NCBI GenBank assembly: GCA_027618855.1
Contig: JAQCID010000059.1
Location: 1 to 7,007 of the forward strand
Direction of reading: 5' to 3'
Source: Bacteroidota bacterium
GTDB taxonomy: Bacteria; Bacteroidota; Bacteroidia; Flavobacteriales_D; Sanyastnellaceae
DNA length: 7,007 nt
In this document: piece after piece, positions 1 to 5,787 of the stretch
Numbering within the stretch: position 1 is the first letter of the stretch
How the letters are laid out: every line of letters starts with the position of its first letter
Made by a program: the position numbers and the translations under genes
Notes under the pieces: model-generated
Seen by the model: the letters and a program-made list of their open reading frames with translations, nothing else
Databases searched by the model: none
Told to the model about the DNA's origin: nothing

Positions 1-606
1 TTAATGGGATTGGTCGTGGAAAATGCGACCGTGAGAATACAAGGCACCAAACTTAAATATTCTGGGCCCGTGCTTATTACTCATTGGGGAATGAGTGGTC
101 CTGCGGTTTTAAAGTTATCCGCATGGGGAGCAAAAGTGCTTGCAGAAAAGAAGTACCAGTTTAAAATTCAAATCAATTGGTTGTCGATAAAAAGTGAAGA
201 AGAAGCACATGAGATTTTAGACAAGGCGGACGCAAGTATTCGCGCAAAAAAAATAATGAATGCAAATCCGTTTGGACTCCCAAATAGAATGTGGGCCTTC
301 CTACTACAGAAGGTGAAGATTAATCCGGATATGAAATGGTTTGACCTTTCAAAAAAGAATCTAAATCAACTTCTGAATATCTTGTTAAACGACATCTATG
401 AAGTTTCTGGAAAGACCACTTTTAAGGAAGAATTCGTCACGTGTGGGGGGGTCAAATTGTCTGAAATCGACATGACATCTATGGAAAGCAAAGCCCTGAA
501 AAATCTATATTTTGCGGGGGAAGTCATGGACGTAGATGGGATCACTGGGGGCTTCAATTTTCAAGCCGCTTGGACGACGGGCTACATTGCGGGTCAACTG
601 AAATAG
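1..606 (+). CDS. NAD(P)/FAD-dependent oxidoreductase, HI0933/BaiN-like family (C-terminal part)
   Basis: This is the C-terminal half of a flavoprotein of the HI0933/BaiN-like family, probably cytoplasmic; the physiological substrate of most members is unknown. The reading frame is open to the left edge, so the ATG at position 4 is probably internal. About 200 residues are visible against roughly 400 for the family, so the N-terminal Rossmann dinucleotide-binding motif lies outside the window. Counting from that ATG, residues 21-43 carry the family signature around ITHWGMSGPAVLKLSAWGA. Residues 144-156 (FVTCGGVKLSEID) and 168-190 (LYFAGEVMDVDGITGG and the FNFQAAW that follows) form the C-terminal FAD-contacting block, which is intact. 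The gene ends with TAG and converges on queG with a 20-base gap, so it is not in the same operon as its neighbours. The family call is firm; the biochemical role cannot be read from the sequence. Confidence 0.88.
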   Translation, partial: LMGLVVENATVRIQGTKLKYSGPVLITHWGMSGPAVLKLSAWGAKVLAEKKYQFKIQINWLSIKSEEEAHEILDKADASIRAKKIMNANPFGLPNRMWAFLLQKVKINPDMKWFDLSKKNLNQLLNILLNDIYEVSGKTTFKEEFVTCGGVKLSEIDMTSMESKALKNLYFAGEVMDVDGITGGFNFQAAWTTGYIAGQLK

Positions 607-626
607 TGCGCGCCGTTTTTTCTAGG

Positions 627-1571
627 TCAATTTTTTCTAGAAATGAACTCAATGTTTCTTTTTAGACCTTCAAAACCGGTTCTCTTGACCGGACTGTCTT
701 TGAATGTTTTATTGAAGACTTCTTCCGTTAAATCCATCCATTCTGTTTGACCCATTTCGAGCAGGCCGGCTTTGGGTTTAAATGCTTCCTCAAGGGTTCT
801 TTCTGAATGCCTATTCCAAGGACAAACCTCTTGGCAAACATCGCAACCGAAGATCCAGTTGTCGAGCTTTCCGGCATAGGGTTCCGGGATTGCACCCTTT
901 AACTCAATCGTGAAATAACTAATGCACTTCGAACCATCCACAACATATGGTTTGATGATTGCACCTGTAGGACAGGCATCAAGACACTTTGTACAATCGC
1001 CACAATGATCTAAAACTGGACCATCCACCACCAGGTCAATATCTAGCATCATTTCAGCTAAGAAAAAATAGCTCCCTCTTTTTTTTGAGATCAAAAGGGA
1101 GTGCTTCCCTATCCAACCAAGCCCTGACTTCTCCGCCCAAGCTCGCTCCATGACAGGTGCGGAATCTACAAAGACTCTCCCATCTACTTGACCCCACTCC
1201 TCTCTTGCCTGTTTTAAGAGCTCCTTTAGCTTCCACTTAATGATATGATGATAATCCTTGCCCAATGCATATTGAGAGATTCTGGGCGCTCCCTTTTCCT
1301 TGGGCAAATCGGGGTTGTGATAATTAAACAACAAACTCACAACACTCTTCGTTCCCGGGACGAGCTTTCTTGGATCGAGACGTTTGTCAAAGTGGCCTTC
1401 CATGTATTTCATCTCCCCGTGCATGCCCTCTTTGAGCCACTTATCCAATCTTGGGATTTCTTCCACCAACTCGCTCGCTTGAGAAACCCCCACTGAAGTA
1501 AACCCCAATTCCAAAGCTTTTGCTTTAAGCCAAACGGTTCTTGTCTGTGCCAAATGTGTCTCTCGAGACAT
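627..1571 (-). CDS. queG: Epoxyqueuosine reductase QueG
   Basis: QueG is a cytoplasmic cobalamin- and iron-sulfur-dependent enzyme that reduces epoxyqueuosine to queuosine at the wobble base of tRNAs with GUN anticodons. The chosen start gives 314 residues beginning MSRETHLAQT. Residues 134-158 contain the hallmark FVDSAPVMERAWAEKSGLGW, with Asp136 matching the proposed catalytic acid. Two ferredoxin-like cysteine sets follow: C190, C193, C196 and C200 (CGDCTKCLDACP), then C216, C243, C246 and C250 (CDVCQEVCPWN). These are eight cysteines, enough for two [4Fe-4S] clusters, and the only cysteines in the protein. It is shorter than the roughly 380-residue E. coli enzyme and appears to lack the C-terminal HEAT-like extension. 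The frame stays open upstream to an ATG at 1700, but that would run deep into ruvB and add 43 residues unlike the family. The start at 1571 lies 4 bases after the ruvB stop, which suggests co-transcription and translational coupling. Confidence 0.95.
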   Translation of the reverse strand: MSRETHLAQTRTVWLKAKALELGFTSVGVSQASELVEEIPRLDKWLKEGMHGEMKYMEGHFDKRLDPRKLVPGTKSVVSLLFNYHNPDLPKEKGAPRISQYALGKDYHHIIKWKLKELLKQAREEWGQVDGRVFVDSAPVMERAWAEKSGLGWIGKHSLLISKKRGSYFFLAEMMLDIDLVVDGPVLDHCGDCTKCLDACPTGAIIKPYVVDGSKCISYFTIELKGAIPEPYAGKLDNWIFGCDVCQEVCPWNRHSERTLEEAFKPKAGLLEMGQTEWMDLTEEVFNKTFKDSPVKRTGFEGLKRNIEFISRKN

Positions 1572-1575
1572 TGCG

Positions 1576-2607
1576 CTAATCGAATAAGCTCCCCGACCTG
1601 GCGCTTGGCGTACGTCCCAAATGCTCAAATGCGGCTTTCGTTGCCTGCCTCCCCCTTTGAGTTCTAACCAACAGGCCCTCCTGAATGAGGAATGGCTCAT
1701 ACACCTCTTCTAGGGTTCCTGCATTTTCTCCTATGGCAGTTGCCAGTGTCGTCATCCCAACTGGTCCTCCTGCAAATTTATCAATCAGTGCCGACAATAT
1801 CCGATTGTCCATCTCATCCAATCCCCGTTTATCTACCTGCAATGCATCGAGCGCATAATCTGTCACCGCAGTGGTAATGGTTCCATCACCTTTAATCTGG
1901 GCAAAATCTCTGACCCTCCGTAAAAGCGCATTTGCAATCCTCGGGGTTCCTCGGCTTCGAGAAGCAATTTCATGTGCCGCAGAAACATCATGCGAAATAT
2001 CTAAGATTCCAGCGCTTCGTTCAACGATGTCCGTCAGCGTTTTCGTGTCGTAATACTGCAGCCTGAGATTTATTCCAAACCTGGCTCTTAGCGGAGCACT
2101 TAAGAGACCTGATCTCGTAGTTGCACCTATAAGGGTAAAGGGATTCAAATCGATTTGGACAGTTCTCGCATTTGGACCAGAGTCAATGACCAAGTCAATC
2201 CTATAATCCTCCATTGCACTGTATAGGTATTCCTCAACGACAGCACTGAGCCTGTGAATCTCGTCTATAAAAAGAATGTCATTGACCTCTAAGCTGGTTA
2301 ACAAACCCGCAAGATCACCTGGCTTATCAAGAACGGGTCCTGACGTGGTTCGGATTTTTACCCCCATTTCATTCGCAACAATGTTCGCGAGTGTCGTCTT
2401 CCCTAATCCTGGAGGCCCATGAAGGAGAAGGTGGTCTAGGGATTCATTGCGTTGTCGGGCAGCTGCAACAAATATTTGCAGGTTGTCCATCGCAGCACGT
2501 TGACCGGTGAAATCTTCAAACTGTGCAGGCCTTAGCACACGTTCGAATTCAATATCCGTGCGGTGTGCTTCACTGTCTCTCATGTCAAACTCTTCGTTTG
2601 GCTCCAT
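1576..2607 (-). CDS. ruvB: Holliday junction branch migration ATPase RuvB
   Basis: RuvB is the hexameric AAA+ motor that, with RuvA, drives branch migration of Holliday junctions in recombinational repair. The 343-residue length is normal. Visible motifs are Walker A GPPGLGKT (64-71), Walker [10 protein letters not shown] (112-120), sensor 1 GATTR (161-165), the arginine finger in LRARFG (Arg174) and the sensor 2 region [13 protein letters not shown] (219-231). The C-terminal winged-helix DNA-binding domain is at about 262-335, with [15 protein letters not shown] (280-294) and [14 protein letters not shown] (300-313). The wording NLNPF-type (here [13 protein letters not shown]) and the LFD tail fit Bacteroidota RuvB. 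The ATG at 2607 is taken as start; Met9 (2583) is a possible alternative, as the first 15 or so residues are poorly conserved and no clear Shine-Dalgarno site precedes either. ruvA and ruvC are not in the window. The gene begins just behind the coxA terminator and is followed 4 bases later by queG. Confidence 0.98.
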   Translation of the reverse strand: MEPNEEFDMRDSEAHRTDIEFERVLRPAQFEDFTGQRAAMDNLQIFVAAARQRNESLDHLLLHGPPGLGKTTLANIVANEMGVKIRTTSGPVLDKPGDLAGLLTSLEVNDILFIDEIHRLSAVVEEYLYSAMEDYRIDLVIDSGPNARTVQIDLNPFTLIGATTRSGLLSAPLRARFGINLRLQYYDTKTLTDIVERSAGILDISHDVSAAHEIASRSRGTPRIANALLRRVRDFAQIKGDGTITTAVTDYALDALQVDKRGLDEMDNRILSALIDKFAGGPVGMTTLATAIGENAGTLEEVYEPFLIQEGLLVRTQRGRQATKAAFEHLGRTPSARSGSLFD

Positions 2608-2623
2608 GTGTGCAAGTTAATCG

Positions 2624-2659
2624 AAAAGAAAAACCCCTCGGAAAGATATCGAGGGGTTT
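2624..2659 (-). terminator. Intrinsic terminator of the act-cox operon
   Basis: A perfect 10-bp inverted repeat (AAACCCCTCG at 2631-2640 and CGAGGGGTTT at 2650-2659) with a 9-base loop lies 24 bases past the coxA stop. Read on the minus strand, the stem is followed directly by TTTTTCTTTT (2633 down to 2624), the U-tract of a rho-independent terminator. In the plus direction the stem is followed by an A-rich tract, so it acts leftward only. It separates the respiratory genes from ruvB-queG, whose first codon is only 16 bases beyond the U-tract. Confidence 0.92.
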
Positions 2660-2683
2660 CTAAAAATTTATCAAGAACGAGAA

Positions 2684-4435
2684 TCAATGACCGATTTCAC
2701 CATCTTTAAGAGGGGTCGTCTGCATCACAAAATCTTCGTCATGGGCGGGATTGCTGTAATCGTAAGCCCAACGATGAACTTCTGGCAATGCGCCAGGCCA
2801 GTTGCCATGAATATGTTCTACAGGAGTAGTCCACTCTAAAGTATTCGATTTCCAAGGATTCTGAGTAGCTGGTTGGCCTCGGAAAATGCTGTAAAAGAAG
2901 TTGAATAAGAAAACCAACTGAGCAAGAGAGCCTACAATCGCAAACGTCGATATAATCGGCTGAAGGTCCATCACCGAATCGATGAAATCGAAACTAAATG
3001 AATCATAATACCTGCGAGGCGCCCCAGCCAAACCGACAAAGTGCATTGGGAAGAATACGCCGTATCCGCAAACGATGGTAAACCAGAAGTGAACGTACCC
3101 CAGCTTCGTATTCATCATCCTTCCAAACATCTTCGAGAACCAATGGTACACTCCAGAAAACATCCCGAAGATCGCCGAGAGACCCATCACAATATGGAAG
3201 TGTCCTACCACGAAGTATGTATCATGAACCGTAACGTCGAGTGCCGAATCTGCAAGAATAATTCCTGTCAATCCGCCCGTAACGAAAGTGCTCACAAGAC
3301 CAATACTAAAGAGCATTGCGGGTGTCAAGCGGATATTTCCTCTCCACAGTGTAGTGATGTAGTTAAACGCCTTCACCGCTGAAGGAATCGCAATAAGCAA
3401 GGTCGTAAATACAAATACAGAACCAAGGAATGGATTCATTCCCGTGACAAACATATGGTGTGCCCAAACGATAAAAGATAGAAATCCAATCGCAATGATA
3501 GAGCCTACCATGGCCTTGTATCCGAAGATCGGTTTGCGAGAATTCGTAGCAATAACTTCAGAACTGATCCCTAAAGCAGGAAGCAGAACGATGTACACCT
3601 CTGGGTGACCTAGGAACCAGAAAAGGTGCTGATAAAGAATCGGAGATCCTCCCGTAGCGTCTAATGCTTCACCTCCAATGAAGATGTCGCTTAAGTAAAA
3701 CGCTGTCCCCATCATTCTGTCCATCAGAAGTAAGACAACTGCTGAAACCAAAACAGGGAAAGAAAGTACACCGAGAATGGCCGTTACAAAGAACGCCCAA
3801 ATGGTAAGTGGCAATCGGGTCATGCTTAACCCCTTGGTTCTTAAATTGATGATCGTGACAATGTAGTTCAGTGATCCCAGTAGAGAAGAAACAACGAACA
3901 ATGTCATAGAGACGAGCCACAGGGTCATTCCCATTCCAGAACCAGGCATAGCCTGAGGCAATGCACTTAAAGGGGGATAAATTGTCCAACCCGCAGATGC
4001 TGCTCCGCCCTCTACAAAAAGAGAGAAAACCATCACGACACATGAAATTACAAAAAACCAGTAGCTCAGCATATTGAGGAATCCTGAAGCCATATCCCTT
4101 GCGCCAATTTGTAGTGGAATAAGAAGATTCGAGAATGTACCTGACAAGCCCGCAGTTAAAACAAAGAACACCATAATCGTTCCGTGTATCGTTACAAGAG
4201 CCAAGTACGCATTTCTATCTAAAACGCCACCCGGAGCCCATTTGCCAAGGAACGTTTCAAGAATTGCAAAACTCTCTCCTGGCCAACCCAGTTGAAGTCG
4301 AAAAAGAACTGACATCGATACACCCAGAATACCCATAACAATAGCGGTTATGAGGAATTGCTTAGAGATCATCTTGTGATCGTGTGTAAAAATATACTTC
4401 GAAATGAAGCTTTCCTTATGATTGATATTTCCCAT
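2684..4435 (-). CDS. coxA: Cytochrome c oxidase subunit I (aa3-type, A1 heme-copper oxidase)
   Basis: This is the catalytic inner-membrane subunit that reduces oxygen to water and pumps protons. It has 583 residues and about 12 membrane helices. Heme a ligands are H84 (TIHG) and H414, the heme a3 ligand is H412 (HDTYFVVGHFHIVMG, 404-418), and the CuB ligands are H277, H326 and H327. Y281 in GHPEVYIVLLP (276-286) is the Tyr expected to be cross-linked to H277. The D channel is intact: D114 with N103 and N121 leads to E279. The K channel is intact, with K307 in FGYKAM. This combination defines an A1-type pump. H404 and D405, the subunit I magnesium ligands, are present. There is no fused subunit III. 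The start codon lies 2 bases after the coxB stop, so translation is probably coupled. A terminator follows 24 bases after the stop, making coxA the last gene of the operon. Confidence 0.98.
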   Translation of the reverse strand: MGNINHKESFISKYIFTHDHKMISKQFLITAIVMGILGVSMSVLFRLQLGWPGESFAILETFLGKWAPGGVLDRNAYLALVTIHGTIMVFFVLTAGLSGTFSNLLIPLQIGARDMASGFLNMLSYWFFVISCVVMVFSLFVEGGAASAGWTIYPPLSALPQAMPGSGMGMTLWLVSMTLFVVSSLLGSLNYIVTIINLRTKGLSMTRLPLTIWAFFVTAILGVLSFPVLVSAVVLLLMDRMMGTAFYLSDIFIGGEALDATGGSPILYQHLFWFLGHPEVYIVLLPALGISSEVIATNSRKPIFGYKAMVGSIIAIGFLSFIVWAHHMFVTGMNPFLGSVFVFTTLLIAIPSAVKAFNYITTLWRGNIRLTPAMLFSIGLVSTFVTGGLTGIILADSALDVTVHDTYFVVGHFHIVMGLSAIFGMFSGVYHWFSKMFGRMMNTKLGYVHFWFTIVCGYGVFFPMHFVGLAGAPRRYYDSFSFDFIDSVMDLQPIISTFAIVGSLAQLVFLFNFFYSIFRGQPATQNPWKSNTLEWTTPVEHIHGNWPGALPEVHRWAYDYSNPAHDEDFVMQTTPLKDGEIGH

Positions 4436-4437
4436 AA

Positions 4438-5766
4438 TCAGTTCTTTTCGGCCATGTAAACTTTCTGCTCAGAGAGCCAAGCATCGTATTCTTCTTGTGT
4501 CTCAACCACAACGGTCATCTGCATATTGAAGTGGGCAGAGCCACAAATTTTATTACAGAGAAGGATGTAGTTGAAGTCAGGATTGTCAAGGATGGTACGC
4601 ATACTGTCCGTGGTAATAGTCGTCGTTATTTTAAACCTTGTAGGCAATCCGGGAACCGTATTCATTTGTGCTCTGAAGTGAGGCATGAATGCAGAGTGAA
4701 GTACATCTCTTGATCGGAATATAAATTCAATTTCTCGTCCAATGGGAAGGTGAAATTCGGATTTCACAATCCGATCGTCTTCTCCCACTTCCCAGGCATT
4801 AAGATCTTCTCCCAATTCATAATTCTTAAGTTCAAGAATACGTTGACGGTGTCGTTGGAGACGGTAGATTTTATCTTCTTTGGCTTCATAAGCTGCTACA
4901 GTCATGACTGTAGCAGCACCCGACTCAAGAAGATCATCAATCGCTGCAAGTCTGTTTTCAAGGTTGTTTTTATAACCTTCTGAAACCTCATGATGTGCGT
5001 CGTCGTGACCTGCATGACCGTGGTCATCTGCTGGGTGTAGTGAGCGTTCAAGCTCCAATTTCTCAGCCAAGAGATGACCTTTCTCTGCAGTGATTTCGTT
5101 GTTCAGTTTTGCAATCTTGTCTTCAATTTTAAGAAGCGCTTGATCTATTCCATCTTGGGTAACGATACCTAATGGATTTAAAGGTGTAATCAGATTAAAG
5201 TTCGTCGATCCAAATTCATCGTTGTCCCCAGCGTAGCGCGCCGTCCAATCAAACTGTTTTGAATAGAGCTCTACGCGAATAGAATCGTCAGCTGCGGGTC
5301 CAGTCATTTCAGACCAGGTCTGAAGGCCGTAAATAATAATGACCGCCAAAACAATAGAAGGAATAACGGTCCAAATGACTTCCAGACGCGTATCATGTGG
5401 AAAGAAGTGCGCTGTTCTATTCTTGTCGTATCTGTACTTAAAAGAAAAACCGAAAATCAGCGCATTGACAACAAAGAACACGAAAATCACAAGCGCCAGA
5501 TTATAGCTCATTAGCGTATCGACAGCCTCTCCATGAAGAGATGCTGAGGGCGGTAAATAATCACCATAACGGATGAATTGCCAGATCGTCGTACCAAATA
5601 GGACAAGCATAAATACGATCCAGAGTGAACCCTGTAAGCGGGTGTCGGCTTCTGAAATGTCCTCTTCACGGTGGCCACGTAAACGAGCAGAGAGTTGGTA
5701 GATTTTAGCCAATTGAGCTACGGCTATGATGCCTACAACTATGACTAAAAGTATGAGAAGTTTCAT
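4438..5766 (-). CDS. coxB: Cytochrome c oxidase subunit II, long form with coiled-coil, His-rich insert
   Basis: Subunit II carries the binuclear CuA centre that receives electrons on the periplasmic side and passes them to heme a in CoxA. It has 442 residues against roughly 250-350 in well-known forms. Four hydrophobic segments are visible (about 2-20, 46-66, 88-108 and 130-149). The last two match the canonical helix pair, including E129 in LEVIW, the likely K-channel entry. The cupredoxin domain starts at about 163 (VELYSKQFDW), is interrupted by a charged insert at about 203-330, and resumes at 331. CuA ligands are H357 (DVLHSAFMPHF), C404, C408, H412 and M415 (CNKICGSAHFNM). Residue 406, normally Glu, is Lys, and residue 172, normally the electron-entry Trp, is Phe. 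No CxxCH heme motif is present, so this is not a caa3-type fusion. It follows actF by 21 bases and precedes coxA by 2 bases. The identity is certain; the role of the insert is unknown. Confidence 0.96.
   Translation of the reverse strand: MKLLILLVIVVGIIAVAQLAKIYQLSARLRGHREEDISEADTRLQGSLWIVFMLVLFGTTIWQFIRYGDYLPPSASLHGEAVDTLMSYNLALVIFVFFVVNALIFGFSFKYRYDKNRTAHFFPHDTRLEVIWTVIPSIVLAVIIIYGLQTWSEMTGPAADDSIRVELYSKQFDWTARYAGDNDEFGSTNFNLITPLNPLGIVTQDGIDQALLKIEDKIAKLNNEITAEKGHLLAEKLELERSLHPADDHGHAGHDDAHHEVSEGYKNNLENRLAAIDDLLESGAATVMTVAAYEAKEDKIYRLQRHRQRILELKNYELGEDLNAWEVGEDDRIVKSEFHLPIGREIEFIFRSRDVLHSAFMPHFRAQMNTVPGLPTRFKITTTITTDSMRTILDNPDFNYILLCNKICGSAHFNMQMTVVVETQEEYDAWLSEQKVYMAEKN
4777..5160 (-). other. 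Insert in CoxB: two predicted coiled-coil arms and a His/Asp-rich cluster
   Basis: This codes for residues 203-330 of CoxB, lying between the first cupredoxin strands and the CuA-bearing part. Residues about 206-243 and 264-318 are rich in Leu, Lys, Glu and Arg with heptad-like spacing, suggesting two helices that could pack as an antiparallel hairpin. Between them, residues 244-259 (HPADDHGHAGHDDAHH) hold six His and four Asp in 16 positions, a composition typical of metal-binding linkers. From the topology of subunit II the insert should face the periplasm. An insert here is, from memory, common in Bacteroidota CoxB, but its length and the His cluster seem variable. Boundaries are approximate and a metal-binding role is inference. 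Confidence 0.7.
4892..4917. repeat. Perfect 26-bp palindrome inside coxB
   Basis: The 13-base arm GCTGCTACAGTCA (4892-4904) is followed with no spacer by its exact reverse complement (4905-4917), and the next bases out do not pair. It lies in frame within the insert of coxB. Because of its phase, the protein reads AATVMTVAA (residues 284-292), itself palindromic around Met288. In mRNA it could fold into a hairpin of roughly 11 bp with a tight loop. No U-tract follows, so it is not a normal terminator. Confidence 0.9.
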
Positions 5767-5787
5767 TCGTTAGCTTCGTTTTCTGGG

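Noticed and set aside
607..640. T-rich junction between the convergent genes with a repeated TTTTTTCTAG (616-625 and 631-640), considered as a terminator
   Set aside because: The T-runs suit a plus-strand terminator, but I find no convincing stem upstream; only a short GCGCGCCG precedes. The second copy is inside the queG C-terminal codons. No minus-strand U-tract for queG is visible here.
1572..1700. A 43-residue N-terminal extension of queG overlapping the 3' end of ruvB
   Set aside because: The extension ([10 protein letters not shown]...) does not resemble QueG and is antiphase reading of the conserved RuvB C terminus. The ATG at 1571, 4 bases after the ruvB stop, gives a normal QueG N terminus.
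3669..4043. A 124-codon open frame on the minus strand inside coxA
   Set aside because: It is an alternate-frame shadow of coxA with a Cys- and His-rich, low-quality composition and no family features. The same applies to the other internal frames at 1054-1236, 3041-3382, 4074-4295, 6387-6605 and 6692-6931.
4549..4557. CNKIC in CoxB considered as a heme c motif or a broken CuA site
   Set aside because: Heme c needs CxxCH, and here the spacing is CxxxC. With H357, H412 and M415 all present it is a complete set of CuA side-chain ligands; only the backbone-ligand residue is changed.
5308..5324. Second inverted repeat in coxB (TTCAGACC-A-GGTCTGAA)
   Set aside because: Arms of 8 bases with a short spacer are expected about once by chance in a window of this size. 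It lies in conserved coding sequence and has no U-tract or promoter context.
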